Assembly (NCBI GenBank): GCA_025331565.1
Contig: JAFREQ010000024.1
Coordinates: 3,065,501-3,129,500 of the forward strand
Origin: Holacanthus passer
Taxonomy: Eukaryota > Chordata > Actinopteri > Pomacanthidae
Length of the DNA stretch: 64,000 nt
Reading direction: 5' to 3'
The notes beneath the pieces are model-generated. The model made no database searches. It saw nothing but the letters and a program-made list of their open reading frames with translations, and had not been told where the DNA came from. Both the position numbers and the translations under genes were made by a program. Positions 35,201 to 50,200 of this stretch are shown piece after piece (positions within the stretch are counted from its first letter, which is position 1; every line of letters starts with the position of its first letter).

Positions 35201-38200
35201 CATCCGCTGGTCGTCATTTGGGTGAGTTCACATTGACGCTGCAGCCATTGTTTCACAAAAGAGACCGAGGGAGCACAGCTAGTCTTTGAGGCTGTATGTC
35301 AGCACAGCAGTGATTTGGGCTAAATGTCAGTGCACTAACATGCACACAATGACAAACTGGCCTGATGGCGCTATAAGAAAAGTTAAGGGATCAGCAAAGT
35401 GATTGCAGTTCATCCTGAAGGGGAACATGATTACAGTTACAAATCTGATTTTTATCCAATTTAATAAATGAAAATATCAGAGACATTACTCAATTAAACT
35501 ACTGACTTTATTTCCACACACAGCAGGCTTTAATAGTGCAGGATCGACTTTGTCACGTCTGAACAAAAGCATCTGTGTAAATCTTACGCTCATTACCTTT
35601 TATTTTACCAGATCTTCTGTGAGTTTTTCAGGATTATGGCTGTTTTGTTTTGTTGTACACCGGAAGGTCTTATTGAGGTGCGTCAGCTCAAAATCTCTGA
35701 CGGCAGAAAGAAAAGAAACTTTTATGGTCACATTTTTAATGTTTTAACATCATTTTCTTTGAAGGTCTGCAATAGTATCTGGTAAAACATACAGATTTCA
35801 ATTGTTGAGAGATAATGGCACTGTTTCTATTTGAGATAAAATAAGTTTTAAAAGTGAAAAACTGCACTTATTGTACATTTTTGTGATTATGATTAAAACC
35901 TTTGCAGGATTAAATGCTGTCTAACTATCCTCCTAAAAGTTTGCAGTGGTGGAACAACCTCCATCAGGTTTTTATCTTGTGCCTCCTTGAAAATCTACTC
36001 AGAAGTCAGTTAGTGTATAAAGAGCTACTGAAGGTCTGTGTGTTCTGGAAGTTCAACATGTCTCAGTATTATTTCCCACACTTTGAATGAACTTTTCTTT
36101 GCATGTTCATGAAAACAGACATCTGGCACAGTACAGATTCAGTTTCTTCGAGATACATGTACTACAAGGCGAGCCAAACGTTTTCTTTTTTTCCGCTTGT
36201 AAAAACGTCACCTGTAGTCCAACTCGGGTACCTTGATGAGCTCGGTAGCTGTTTGGAAACCCAACACCTCCCAGGAGAGCGCTTCAGCTCGGCCTTGCTT
36301 ACTGTTCACCCAGCTTCAAACACCGACATCCACCAGTAACAAAGCAACGCTGACCTGAGAGCTCACAGAAGAAAACCTCAAACAAACTGATCAAATCCGC
36401 TCCAGGAAGCTTTGAATATTTGTGAAAAGACCCTTTTTTAATTTGAAAAATTGACCTCTTCAACTAACACACAGAAAGTGACAAAACAATTCCTGGTAAT
36501 GAGAAAGGAATAAACCTACAGGGGTCGACGTGATGAAGAGCTGAAGAGGTGAAACATTGGCCAAAATGCAATCTCAGAACTCAGCTATCACCGATTCAGG
36601 TTTCTATTGGCTTTTTTTTAATCTGCATTCACCTACAGGTATCTGTTTATAGAGATTAGCTGAAATGTCGTCTTCACGTCTGAAGTCGCTATATTGACTG
36701 TAAACAATGACGAGATCGGAACACACACACATTCCCAAATTTGAATGCACACATACACACAGATTTACTGTAAACACACAGTCTGAAACTGAGTTTTAGA
36801 GGGATCGACTCTGCCGCACCAGAACAGAAGCATGGCACAGTTCCCACATCTCCCACTGTCAAAATGTTTCTCTTCTACTCTGTTCTATTCCATTTTGTTC
36901 TTTTACTTTCTATTCTATTGTATTCCTCTTCAATCTATGCTATTCTCCTGTATCGTATTCTACTCTATTCAAGTCTGTTTTGTCCTGTTCTACTCTGCTC
37001 TACTCTCTTCTGCTTCAGTCAATTAGATTTTATTCTTTTCTTTTCTTTTACTCTACCTCACTCTATTTTGTCCTCTTCCATTTTACTGTAATCTTTCATT
37101 TTATACTCTTTTCTGTTCTATGTTGTTCTGGTCTGGGTTATATTACTCTTTATGACTCTCTCTACACTTTACGACTCCGCTGTAATCTTTTCTACTCTGT
37201 TCCATTTTCTACACTTTCCTATTATACTCTCTTTCTGTTCTATTTACTAATTCCTCTAACACTCATTTAAGTTAAAACAAATCATAAGAGCCAAAATACT
37301 TTGTTGATTAATTGATTAATCAATCACTAGAGAATCAACAGCCATTTTGATAATAAGTCATTTAATTCATTTATAAAATGAAAAACTAATTCCACCTTCT
37401 TAAATGTGATGATTTGCTGCATCTTTTTTAAATTGAATACCATTGGATGTTGGACTGTTGGTTGTCCTGAATGATTAAGTTCCTTTTTTTTTTTCTTTTT
37501 CCAATGAATCGATAAATCACTAATAGAAATAATCCTTAGTTGTAGCTTCAGAAATATCTGCAGTACATGATTTCGATTATATCAAATTAACAAACTTAAC
37601 TTTGTCAACATAAAGTGCATTTTAAGAAAGCAAAGCAACCCCATACTTTAATGGATCACACAGTTTACTTCTCCCTCCTTGTCTAACGTGATTTCACGGT
37701 CACGTTAGAATGTGTGTGTGAACTGGGAAGTTGTGACTACGAGAAACGTGAAGCAGCCGCTGAGTTTCACGCCTGTAAGTGATGAGGCTTATAGTTTTTT
37801 TTTTTTTTTTTTTTTCATCAGGGACTGTTGTTAGATTACACACGTACCCGTTATTTATCACAGGTTTGATCAGATGGTTGTGATCAGTGGAGGGATAATT
37901 GAGTTTAAAGTGTAGGTGGTGGCCTCGAGGGCAGAGAGGCAGACTGGTTGAAGGTCGGTGTTGCTCTCTGACGACGAGATGTTATGGCCTCTAGCAAAGA
38001 ATGAGCCCACGTTGTTGATATTACCACCTTATGTCTCATGTTGTTCAGGCTCATAAATCTCAGATGTCTTCTATAGTTGTTATTTTTTACTATATAAACA
38101 CCATAGAAAATGCTTTCTTATAGACCGGCAGGTTAAAACCATACACCTCAAATATATCACCTCAGTCACTTTTCTAAATCATTGCATGAGATATATTAGA

Positions 38201-41200
38201 CAGCAATTCTGATGTTTCACACTACACAAGCCTTTAATTCACTCACAAGTTAGAAGGGTTACACTAACTGCAAATAGACAAAACCAATGAAAGAAACTAA
38301 ATGAATGACAATTTAAACACAGTCACTCTTCAATTTCAAAGGTACAATAATGAACTTACTGAACTCAAAGAAACTTTCCGCTTCTTTCACTGAGTCGTGC
38401 ATCATCGCTTCAAACTAAGTGCTGCAGTTTTATGTTGGAGACTACCCGCTCTCCTCTCTGGCTTTCTTCTATAAGTCAGCGAGTTCCAAGAATAATATGA
38501 AAGGGTCAACAACATTCAGTTTGATAACTACTGTACAGCAGCAGCCACTTATCTTGTGGATTTCATTCTGGTCTTTTGAGTTTGTTATCTTTCCTCTTCT
38601 ACAGTGGATTTCTGGTGCATCACTGTCTCATTATTGACTCCACAAAACCAGAAATGACTGCTGGTAATTTTAGGTCACTCAAATATTTTATGTTCTTGTA
38701 CTTTGTAATAGTTACTATTTAAATATCTTGATCTGATGTCTGTAAATAGCCATTTTGCACTGTACACTGTACAAAGTACTGCACATCTCCAGCAACTATT
38801 TTTAATGTTTTTCAGAGTAGATCTCTCCTTTAATCCTCCCAGTAGACCTGTCCAGTCATTAAAGGTAGATATTAGTGGTTTTAGTGGGCATTTCCAAGAT
38901 ATTAACATGTGCAATGTTAACTGAAATGAAATGTTCATCCTGACATAAGCTTTTGACTTTAAGGTTTCTACAACAAATGAATTACACGTTTTTGATTAGA
39001 ATTTTAATATTTCGTTATTTTTGTCCTTGTATATGTGCTTTACTTTGCATTTTGCAACTCATATTGTCCACAAACATTTCAATGTGGCATCAGTGTTTCC
39101 ATAGACTGATATGAACTGGTGGCCTGGAAGCTGAACACCTGCTATTTTGCTGAATAATCAGTCTTCAAATTGAACTTTACCTGATGACAGCAGACATCTG
39201 ATTGATATTACAGTATAAGCGTAGTAATTGCACGTTTAGAGCAGATGTCTTGACACATTCACCCAACTGTTGCATCTCACTGACACAGTTTTTAAGGATA
39301 TATGACAAAATAATTGCAGTGAATAAATCTTGCGTTAAGTCTCTGTCAGTGGGTCGATTGTGGAAATCGGCCGAGCTTTAGATATTCTTAAGGATGACAC
39401 AGTAATGTGAACCAATGTGTCTGGATTATGCTGCCCTGACGGGAGAAAATAAACCCCAGAGGCCCTAAAGATTTACAACTGAATGAGAGAATCATTATAT
39501 CCTCAGACAGGACTGTGTATCAACCAACCTCTGTTTACTCTGAGCGCAGCAGAGCTTCAGTCTTCTGTGAACGCAACCTTAAAAAAACAGGCCTATAGAG
39601 TTGCAACATGTTTTAATGACTGCTTGAACAATAAGATGTAATTGCGCCAAAAAAGGGGCATAATTGCTGTTCTGGTAAGAGATCCTCGCTGTTGGCAAGC
39701 GTTTTCTGATGGCCTTTGTTTTGATAGGTGCATTTGAGCGCTGCAGATGAGCTGTCCATCAGCCGGAGAGCAGTAGAGCCAGCAGCTATCATGGACCTGG
39801 CCTCAGCAGCCAAGCTCCGAAATATTCTGCTCTACGGCATCCAAGTTCATCAGTCACAGGTAAGCTCCCAGTCTCTCCCCATCTTCATGTTTTTCTTTTA
39901 TTTCTTCCTAAAGTGAGCTCAGAGAGGCCAAACTAAACAGAATGGGAAATGTCTTTTAAGTGTTTCTTTCCAATGTCTTGTCATACTTTCATGCTTCAGG
40001 CGAGGTTGCTGTCTTCTATCACACGTCTTCATGCGTGAATGTGCGCACACTCTTGGGCAGGCGTGTCTTTTTTTACATGTGAGCAAGAATAAATGTGTGC
40101 CCGCCAGTGTGATTGAAGGCCTGGGTGTCGATTTTTCACCTTCCACCATGTGTGTTGTGCAGTTTCACCTGAATGTCAGAAGGATGAAAAGGATGCAGAG
40201 GTGCTTTAGGTCTAAAACAGCTCGACTACCACACGTGGCGGCCAAACCTCCGTGGTTAAGCTGTGTGTCACGGTTATCTGCTGCGAGACCCGCCAAGTGT
40301 GCACTGGAGTCATCAGGGTGGATGTGGTTGACCTGAAATCCATAACTGACTGCTCTGTAATTACAGGATTATATAAAGTGGAATTATTCATCCAGGACAG
40401 TGAGAAATGTCAGGTTTCATGCTACCAAAGCCATCAAGTCAAGTCACAACTTTTGGGCCAGATGTGAAGGGAAAACCTAAGACAAATGTTGAATATTCAT
40501 GCCGTTGTTGGCCTTAAATATGACATCCATCAAGATTTATGTTCATGACTGACTGCAGCAGCGTGATAAATGAGTGTTCTTGGCAGCCGCATCACTTCAC
40601 AAATCATTTATAAAAACCTCTGTGCCTCAGGCGAGGGGATGTTTGAGCAGGTCGGGTTTATTCACTCCTGCAAAAGAAAACATGAACGATGAGCTGAAGG
40701 AGGAGGTCCGGTCTGCTGTGGTCAGCGATTCGGCATCGTGCGTCAGACCTTGACCTCACAGCGCCGCCTAATTAAAGCGAGATGCTTTGTATTCTTGATA
40801 GTAAGGCATGCAATACGCCGCTGGACCACATGTGAGTTTAATTCCGCTATCGGATGTTGGACATCAAGGAATTATGGAGACTAATGCTGTTAATTAGTCA
40901 TCCTGCTTCGACTCCTCGGAGAGAACAGAGAGAAAGGGAAGGGAGTGGACGGAGATAAAGCGTGTTTCACCGTGATAAAATGCTTATCGTTATGAGATAG
41001 TGGAACTGCAGAATACAGAATATATAAATCACTGTTAGCTTTTTGTTATAATGAGCATAATTTTTCCCAGATGGCTTTATTTATATTTGTGGAGGCGCCT
41101 GCCAACACTTCCTCTGTGAGCCGTACAGTACATATGAATATTGCTCCCAAAGTTTGTTTTATTTCTTTGGCTTTAATAAAAAGATCTGCCTGCAGGCAAT

Positions 41201-44200
41201 AATGCACACATAGTGAACATTTTCAGGCAATCAGTCTGATTAGTGAAAGATGCATTAAATCTGTGCGGACGGCTTGATGTACTCAAAAATGAATTTTTTC
41301 TATTTACTTTTTGTCCTCAGCGTTTGTTGCTTTAATGAAAACATGAAAAACTGCCATTGAAAACCATAAACATCTGAGATGGCACTATGATTATATGAGT
41401 GATTATATAACTGAGTACCAAGATTCCACTCCACTCTTCTTTGCCATAAAATTCATCATTTCAACATCCAGATGATGATTTTCAGCTTCGTCGCATGAAG
41501 GCTGACATGTTTCCCCCTCAACAAAATGGCCTGGATTACATTTTCTGTTCCATGCAAAAAAAAAAAAGGTTTTCCTGTTTGGAAGTCTCAAAATATCTTT
41601 ATAAGGGAAGCACACTGAAAACATTTAGCTAAGCTGCTGGTCCACAGTTTAAATATATGTTCTTCCTGTGGCAGTTGACGGTTCACTTTGTATCAATAAA
41701 CATTCACTCAATTCATTTTAATAGATTGTTAGCTCCAATATAAAGAAGTGTTTATCCATCTAAATGCAAGTTTGTGAGCGTATATAGATTCAGATTTTTA
41801 GCTTTATTTTTTGCAAGTTTATGCAAGCATACGTGTGTGTATCAGCTTCAGCACAAGTTAAGGCTTTTTTTTCAATTCATTCTCTGAAAAAAAAAAAACT
41901 CTCTCCACATTAGCACAATGTTCTGATATCTGACTTTTGGAGAGAGTTCATGGGCTGCCCCCTAAAAGTCTCTGATCCAACTCTTCATTCGAGACAACCC
42001 AGAGATGACTTGCATTTTGTCATTCGAATCTCTGCACCTTTTCTTTTGCTTTCATTTTTGCTGCGTCATTGTACACAGAAGCAAGGCAGGCACGCTCTCA
42101 GCACCGGTGCAAACTGTGAATGAAGTCGGACAAACTACTTCCGAACCAGACGCTGGCACATACTCCAGTATTGCCTGTGTGATTGATTGTTTGGCTCGCT
42201 GTCGGCAGCCGGCTGGAGAGGTGCTCTGTGGAGTGCTAGGACTTCATAAGTATATCTGAAATTATTGGGATGCACACTCTTGCTTTCTCTGACTGCTGGA
42301 AATGTGATGCTTCAACATCACATGTGATGAACAAAGGCATTAAAACGGCTGGTGTACGAGTTCAGTGTGGGGCGGCTGCTCGGCAGGTGTGCTGATCTGA
42401 CACTGACTGGACAGGGCAGTGAAATATGTATTTTTCTCATGTGTCGGTGTGCTGAAAAAAGACATCACTAATAATGATGAGTGATGCGGAAAGAAATGAG
42501 AAGGATAAGAAAAAGCATGAATAAGTTAAGCTCAAGCACATGACAAATCAACCCCCAAGTGCCGGCTGTGAAGATCCTGATCCGGGGACAGCTTTAGACC
42601 AAGCTCCCTGCAGTCACTACATTTGCTGAGATACGAGTATGAATGCTCCTCCATTTTAAGCTAAATCAAGAGTAGAGATACTTTTCTTTCTTGGTTGTGT
42701 CCTGACCACCACCATCGTGTTCTCTTGTGTTCATTCTACTGCAATTTATGGATGCAAGACTGTTTCCTGCATTTGCACTGAACTTAGATCACAAAGTAGC
42801 TGCATGGGAACCTTATTTATGGGATCATGTTTAATTACAATTTGTGTATGCAGCCGTTTCTGAGATTAGGTTTAAAGAGTAATGTCATCACTGTGTCTGA
42901 CATAATATAATTACTCCTCAAAATTGTAATACTTCAAATACTGATGCTCACCAATAAAACTAAGTTGTTAAACACCAGGCAGCCATTGTACAAAACCTGA
43001 ACTGGGTAAATATTGTGAGAACTATCCTCAGTTTTAACCTGGCATCAATGAGGCTTTGTGTCAGGGAGTGTTTTATGAAAGCTAAGAATAATATTTATGC
43101 AGTCAGAGGAGCTTACTTACTCTGGATTTAACTGCAAAGTTCAATGTACTGTTACTAAGACATGCTGCTAGTTTCCAATACTTGAATATTATAACCAGAG
43201 TTGCATGTCACTGGAAAATATTTGAATCCTGTAAATGCTTTACGAACAAAAAATTTGCACAAATTCCTAAAACATACATGATTCCTCTGCCTCTTTTTCA
43301 GGCAAGAGTCAAAATGTGATTTGATTTTTTGAATGCAATGAGACTGGAGTTGGTAGCATTAACTACCATTTTCTCATACCTTCAATTTACCATCAACAGT
43401 AAAACAAGCAATGACAGCAATGCTTCGTGTATTTTCCAAATGTTTTCATACAAAACCTTGTTAAAGATGATCCACCATAAACTCTTAGTCCCCTTTGTTC
43501 CTCCCTAAATGCTTTCATTCTCTGCTCTGACATGACTGCCAACTGCACACCAGTGGGAAGAACAACTGTGGAGAACATTTAAGTGTCCCTCGCCTCTCAC
43601 TATATGTCACTCTGAGGAGTTATTGGATGCACCCACCTCTTTGGAAAAGCATGGCCCTTTTGCTAATTGAATTTTAACATAGGACAGCTAAAATGCATGA
43701 GCACATGGAATTGAGTTTGTCCCAGAGAGGTTGGGAAAATTATCCACCTCATTAGCCTTCAGTGATGTCCTCTTGGATCAAAAGTGGATGTTCTCAAATG
43801 AGGTCTGACTGTGGTTTTGCATTATTCAGAATAACACCCAAGTGCTGAGGCACAATGCATCCAGCAGCATGTCGCCCTGCGTGCCACTTCGCTTCGTCAA
43901 GAGGAGAGAGTGAAAGGAGTCACGGACAATGAAGAGCAGTCTCTCTGAAAGGACATGTGATCAAAGCACTTCTTTAGAGTCTTTTTCCGTTTATGTTCGT
44001 TACCCCTGTGAAGATGCCCACAAGCCAAACATGAGATGCGATAATGTGTGAAAACCTCAAACCGATCTAAAGATGTTGGCTGAGAATACGCAGACACCGG
44101 ATCCCCATAAACTGACATGATGTTGTGAAAACGGTGACGGTATACGCTATCAGTGTCTGCAGCGGCGATAGGAAGTGTCATTGGATCCCTCCTCGCACAG

Positions 44201-47200
44201 GGTCCTGGCGACTTGTCATCCGCTGAAAAGGGAGTTGTCACGGTGATATATGGGTGTTGTAATCCCTGCAGTGAGAGCCCTGATGTTTACCCAACCCCAT
44301 ATTTCCTCCTCCTCAAAGGGCCCAGACCGGGAATCCTAAACCTGAGAAGAGATTAGCCGGGCCGGGAAGAAAAGAAAAGAGAGGGAGAGAAAGGAGAAGA
44401 GGGAGGGGAGGGAGGAAGAAAAGGAGAGGACTCTATAGGTCTATTCTCCTCTACCTGTTCAGATCTAGGTCTGAAAGGCAGACAGGTGAAACCGTACACG
44501 ACCCAGTGAAGCTCTTGCTGTGACACTCGTGGAGTTGTACCCTCGCCGGGGTCAAGGGAGATCAGGGAAGGCCGTCGTCTCTGTGGTTTCAGCACACTCT
44601 CGACTTTTCTCAGGCTAAATCCAGCAGTTGTCCTCTGCTGAATAAACCAGTGGTCTTGATGGGGAGGCACAGCGTTGCATGAAAGGAAACATGGGTGGGA
44701 AACTTGTGCAAAAGGCTGTGGCAGATAAGTTTATCTGATTCACCTGACACTTATTCATTTGAAGGTGTCACAAAAATATATAATTAAGATCATGAACATG
44801 ACGTTGATGACTGTTTGACTAATGGCTTGAACTCACGACTACGAGTTGACTAGGAAAATCTTCAGTTGTGGCGGCCCTAGTTAACATGCCGATGTTAAGC
44901 AGGTATATTATTGACGGTGTTCACCACCTTAATTTAGCATGTCAGCAAGTTAATTAGCACTAAAAACAAGCACTGTTGAGGCTGATGAAAATATCAGTTT
45001 TACTGATGTTTGGTCATAAACCAAAATATTATGGACACATTAGTTTTTTTACCATGAATTTCTCTACCAAATTTAGTGCCAAACCATGTTGTATATTTGG
45101 AAATATTGCAATGTATTAAAAATGTCAGAGGTGGCGCTAGATGTCGTCTGGGGATCAACAAAGTCAGTAGAATTCATCCTTTGGGCATAATGAATGTATG
45201 TACTACATTTTATAGCCGTCCATGGAAAGGTTGCAGATATGTTTAATTTGGAACCAAAGTGGCGGACCAACCTGGCATCGTCATCCCTGGAGCTAGAACT
45301 AGCATGGTTCAAAAAAACTCTTAAAGTAAGCCAAAGTTTATAAAGTCATAATCAATCAGCTTTCACTGTAAAGTTCCACAACTGAAACCTGGTCTTTTAG
45401 TTAATTCTCTGAAAATGAATTACACACTCCTGGAGAATTTTCTAAATGAAGCGCCAAGGGAAAATGATTTCTCCAGAAGTCTTTGTCCACATTTTTTCTC
45501 ACACTACATCTGTCAGGCGACATACACAGCTTAACCTGTTTAGGTCCAACGAGGCAGACAGGTGAAACCCAACACAAGCAACTGAGGCTCTTGCTGTGAC
45601 ACCCATGTATTCGCACCCTGGCAGGGTCAAGGGAGATCAGGGATGGCTGCCGTCGCTGCTGTCTCAGCACACTCCCGACCTTTCTCTGAGTAAATCCAAC
45701 AATTGTCCTCGGATGAATAAGTGACTGGTGTTATATTTTCTGTGATGAAAGAGCGTTGGAAGCTTTAATGTGCTCTAAGAGGCTATCGTCATCCCAGTTT
45801 CTCCAAATGAGGAGCTGTCTCCATTTCAAGACAGATGTGATTAGTGAAATCGCGTGCATTAGCCTCTTTGGCTCGGTCGATTGACGGCTGAAGAGACATT
45901 GTACACCGTTGATGTTAAGTTGCTGTTTTAGAAATGATGCTTAACTGAACCAACATTAGATAAGTTAATCAAAACCTTGCAGAAAGCAGCACAGATAAGA
46001 AATGAAGTGGCGTTTCGTAAAGCTGTTTTTGGTTACCCCAACAACTTTTCTCTGGGAGAGCTAACAGATTTGGCGAGTCCTCCTCTTGATCCACTGCACT
46101 TAGCGTCAGTCCAATATCCACCCTGCCCCATCACACACTTTTTCCCCTGCTGTTTGCCTAAGTACTTGTCTTTGTTCTGACAATTATGTCTTTAAACTTT
46201 ATCTAAGATCCCCCTGGAAATGTGGATGAGAGCACTTGGCTACCTCGGTGGAATCCTGACATCTCCATACAGACAGAAGCCCGCGGATCGCGCCCCTCCT
46301 CAGTGATGTATTTATAGAGTGTTAGGGTCAGAGCCTTGGGAGAGACTCGCGCTGCGGCAACATGTGCAGGATATCAAGCTTGATCTTCCATGCCAAGAGT
46401 GCTCCAGATGTGTGTCGGTATGTGTGAAACTTGACCGCTGGAGTTTGGCTCAAGGAATTAGACATACCAAAGCCGTGTTTACTCAGCTTTGATTTCTTAG
46501 ATTAAAACGACCAGCGAGCGCACTGTTTGGGCTGATGTGACTTGACGCAGGCTCTTACAGACAATCTGGAAATGACATTCCAAGAGAGAATTAGTGTTAC
46601 AAACAGACGGTACGTTCTTATGGAAGATTAATGCAAGCCAGCTCTTCACGATTAGTTTGTAAACATTCAATCACTCAGAGTAAGAGCAAAACATACGTGT
46701 GTGTTTGTTTTGCCACTTGGTTCGAGCCGATTCTGACCACCCACAGTAGTCCTGGTTCGAGTTTTCTTCCAGGGATTATGCTTTCATTTAACAGGCCTCA
46801 TCAAAGATTGTTTTTGTGGTGCTCACCTTCCTGCTCTGCTTTTGCTTTTATTTACAGGGACCCCTCAGTACACATGCTTGTCTGGTTGGGTGTGGTGGAA
46901 AATAGCTGTGGAATATCACACGGTGTATTCAAACCAGGGAAAACACCGCCAGATGCCCAAAAATGCTAGTAAAACTTTAGCAAAGGCTGGTGAATTTATC
47001 TGCTTCTCCAGTCACTTTTGCAAAGTAGAAAGCACTCAGAGGGCAGGTACCTTTTTTTTTTTTTTTAAAATCCACAGATCCATAATCCAGAATCCATAGA
47101 CGATCATGCCTAATGGCTGCTCAAGGTTATGAAATTTGGAAATGACCATAATCCTTTATGAAAATTTAAGTGTAGAGGCTTTATGACCAACTGAATATGT

Positions 47201-50200
47201 CATGTTGCAGTAGTGTCACCCATAAAGCCAAGCCACATCAAATTTTGCAGAATAGCTCGCACTTGATGTATGTGACATGAAACTTAAGGTGCAATTTGAT
47301 CGTGCCACATCAACAAAGAATTTGGACCCATCAAAAATATGTTATCTACCATATCCGATTGGATGCAGTGGCTGCATGATGGAGCTCACCAATTCTCACC
47401 AAACTGTAATAATTTAGCTGGACTTTATGCCTGACGCCAGCTGTAGATGACAGGTTTTTATTTACAATTCAGCGCTGGATTGACAGGAGCCCTGCAACCT
47501 GATGTCCTGCTTTTATTAAATTCCCCACAGTAACTGTTTCACTTCTCTGTGTGACATGGAGCGATGACGGGCTACACACACACACTTAAAGAACTGGCGT
47601 TACATCCAGGTGACTTTTATTTAATTTTCATGACTGAATAAGAAACTGCTGGCATGCAGTCGCTGTGTCTACGTTCATTCATTCACTGAATGAGTGTGCA
47701 GAGGGTTTGCAGTGGAGGTGAATTTATTTGATGCAGCTACTCAGAAGGACGAGATTGAGACCTTCCTCAATATTGTCCTCACTCTCAATAATCTTGTAGG
47801 AGAAAGCACAAGCAGCCAATCACAGTTCTTGTGGTGTCTCTGTAGCCGCTGTTGCTTTGATGTGGCTGTGTGAGGAAGTAAACATCGGCTGTGTAACTCA
47901 CAGCATAGCTTCAGAGCATACGCATGTAGCTATGCTAACAACGCTTTACCGTAAATCAAGTTTTTGTTTGTTAGTTCGTGGCCTAACTTTCCACAAAATT
48001 TTGGAAAACTAAACCTGACTGAAAGCATAACTTAAGTGGAGATAATGACCAACCAAGTTGTCTTGGTTGGTCATTACTGTATTTCCTTCTCAGCAGGAAG
48101 GTTCGGTCGGCTGGTATAAAAGTAAAAAGTGAGTTTTGGGATTTGGGCCCCAGTACTAAAATCAAATTTCCTGCTCCGATGGAAACCCCAATTGGACGTT
48201 TATAAAGTTATAAATAACCAGATTTCAAGCTAGGATTCAAGAACTTGAATCTGGTCTTGCATTTAAAGTCCCCAAATGAATCTCACAGTCATGTGAAAAT
48301 TATTTTCCTTAACAGTTTCTTCTTGTTCTCGCACTACATCTGTCAGTCGACATGGCCGACTGTATCCCCCTGATGTTTAGTCTGCGGTACACAGATATTT
48401 TGACAGCAGCACAGAAATACAGCGTTTCACCTACAGTATGTTTGTAAGTTTGGCTTACGGCGATTACAATCTCATGCTTGTATTAAGGATGGAAGTGAGC
48501 GCACTAAGCCTTGGCCAGGATGTGTGCTGCTGAAAACCAGGTTGTAATAAATGTCTTGTTTTGTGAAATATTCCTGCACCTGCCCCTGACCTCAGATGGC
48601 CCGGGATACAGTCTGTATTTGGCTTCCCTCGCTCGCTGTAAGTGATACAGTGTGATAAGTAAATGAGGCATCCGTGGAGGCTGTGTGTGCTCTTGGGGCT
48701 GTCTCACCGCATGGGGGATTTGGTATGTCCCAGTTCATAAATCCCACCCATGCCTTCATGCTTTCATACCTCCTCAACTAAAGATCCATTGTTCTGCTTA
48801 CTGTTTTGAGGTATGTCTTTCGGTGAGTTGAATTCAAACAAAGTCGTCTCTCACCAGAGCTTGTTGAAAAAGTTCTCACTGAGGGGAAAACTACAGACCC
48901 CCTCGATGTCCCATTCTTGCCAGGGTTTGCCTTCTCTGAAGAGGGTACACAGAAAGAGAAGTCGTACATTAGACGTGATTAACAAACTGCTATGTTTGCC
49001 CAGTGGACGCCCCTAGACAGGATATTTTGGAAACCCGTGTTGAAAGAGCTTTGCCAGTGTACCGTGGAAGGATTGTGTGGCAGCAATTGTTCTCTCAATG
49101 GGGTCTGAAAAGCAGTTATCAATACAAAAGTTTGCTTTTTCTACGGCTGGAAAGTCTGAGGGAACTCACAGCCGCTCAGAAGTAGGGTGGGATACAGACT
49201 TATTCATTTTCCTACATTACAGTTCTTTTCAGACCAAGTGAGGCAGAGTGGGAACGACACGGGTATCTAAAATACAGACACTCGGGCAACGTCACAAAAT
49301 ACCTCAGCAAGATTCAATAAAACAGGTTCCCAGGGGGCATTTCATCTGTAAGTGGTATGAAATCATGTTTATGTCGCTGTCATCTTTGTCAAATGCGGCT
49401 CTCCGTCTGTCAGGTTCTGTCAAGCACATTTTTAAATTTATTACTCATGTTTTAATTATAATCTGAAGGTTGTTTAGATCCATTGCTCAGGAGTAAATAT
49501 GAAACTGACTGGATATAAGTGAGGGGAGGTTTTCTCTCTTCTGTGCGGACTTGATTGTACATTAAAGTGTCTGAATAAAGTTTGGCAGGGTTATTGGTCT
49601 CATTTGATTGATTCCATTTCAGCTAATAATTGATCCCCTCTCTCTTTGTCTTATAGTGTTCCCCAGTCAGTATCTGGCTCATCTTCATAGGTGGAAAATA
49701 AACCAGTAGGTTTACTGAAGTACGGTTTCCATCTTGGAACTGCAGTGTACCAATGACAGACTTCAAAACACAGATGCAGACAGCCAGGGTTTCATATGTC
49801 GCTAAAACTCCTTTTTTGCATTTCAATCTAGAAATAAACAAAGGTTTTCACCTAACGAGGAAGCTTTAACACTCTTCTCCACAATTAGTACTGTTACTTG
49901 TGATATTTGAGAATATTTTGCTGCTGACACTTGTTTACTTCTACTTTTTTTTAATCATGTTGACCTTCTGGTGTCTCACAAACTCATGCTGTGCAGCCTT
50001 TTATACAGTCTATGTGTGCAGCCAAGTATTGTTCAAACCTGCAGATCTTTATTTCAAATTTTAATGGAAATCCGAGCGTTTACAAAGATACCAGAATTGT
50101 CTGACTGAACTTTGGGGAAAATGTGTATAAAATGATGCACGAGACATCTAGAATATTTCCAGCCATAAAAACACGTCTTGGGATATTTCCCTCATATACC

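Larger units (their letters stand above)
35222..39727 (+). other. CRPPA intron 8
   Basis: 4.5 kb. Contains a degenerate TCTAT/TTCTAC tract (36868-37258), a dispersed repeat (37300-37560) and a T21 run (37795-37815). No gene. Confidence 0.6.

Noticed and set aside
36832..37270. Three overlapping Phe/Ser/Tyr-rich frames resembling membrane proteins
   Set aside because: Produced by a degenerate TCTAT-type repeat.
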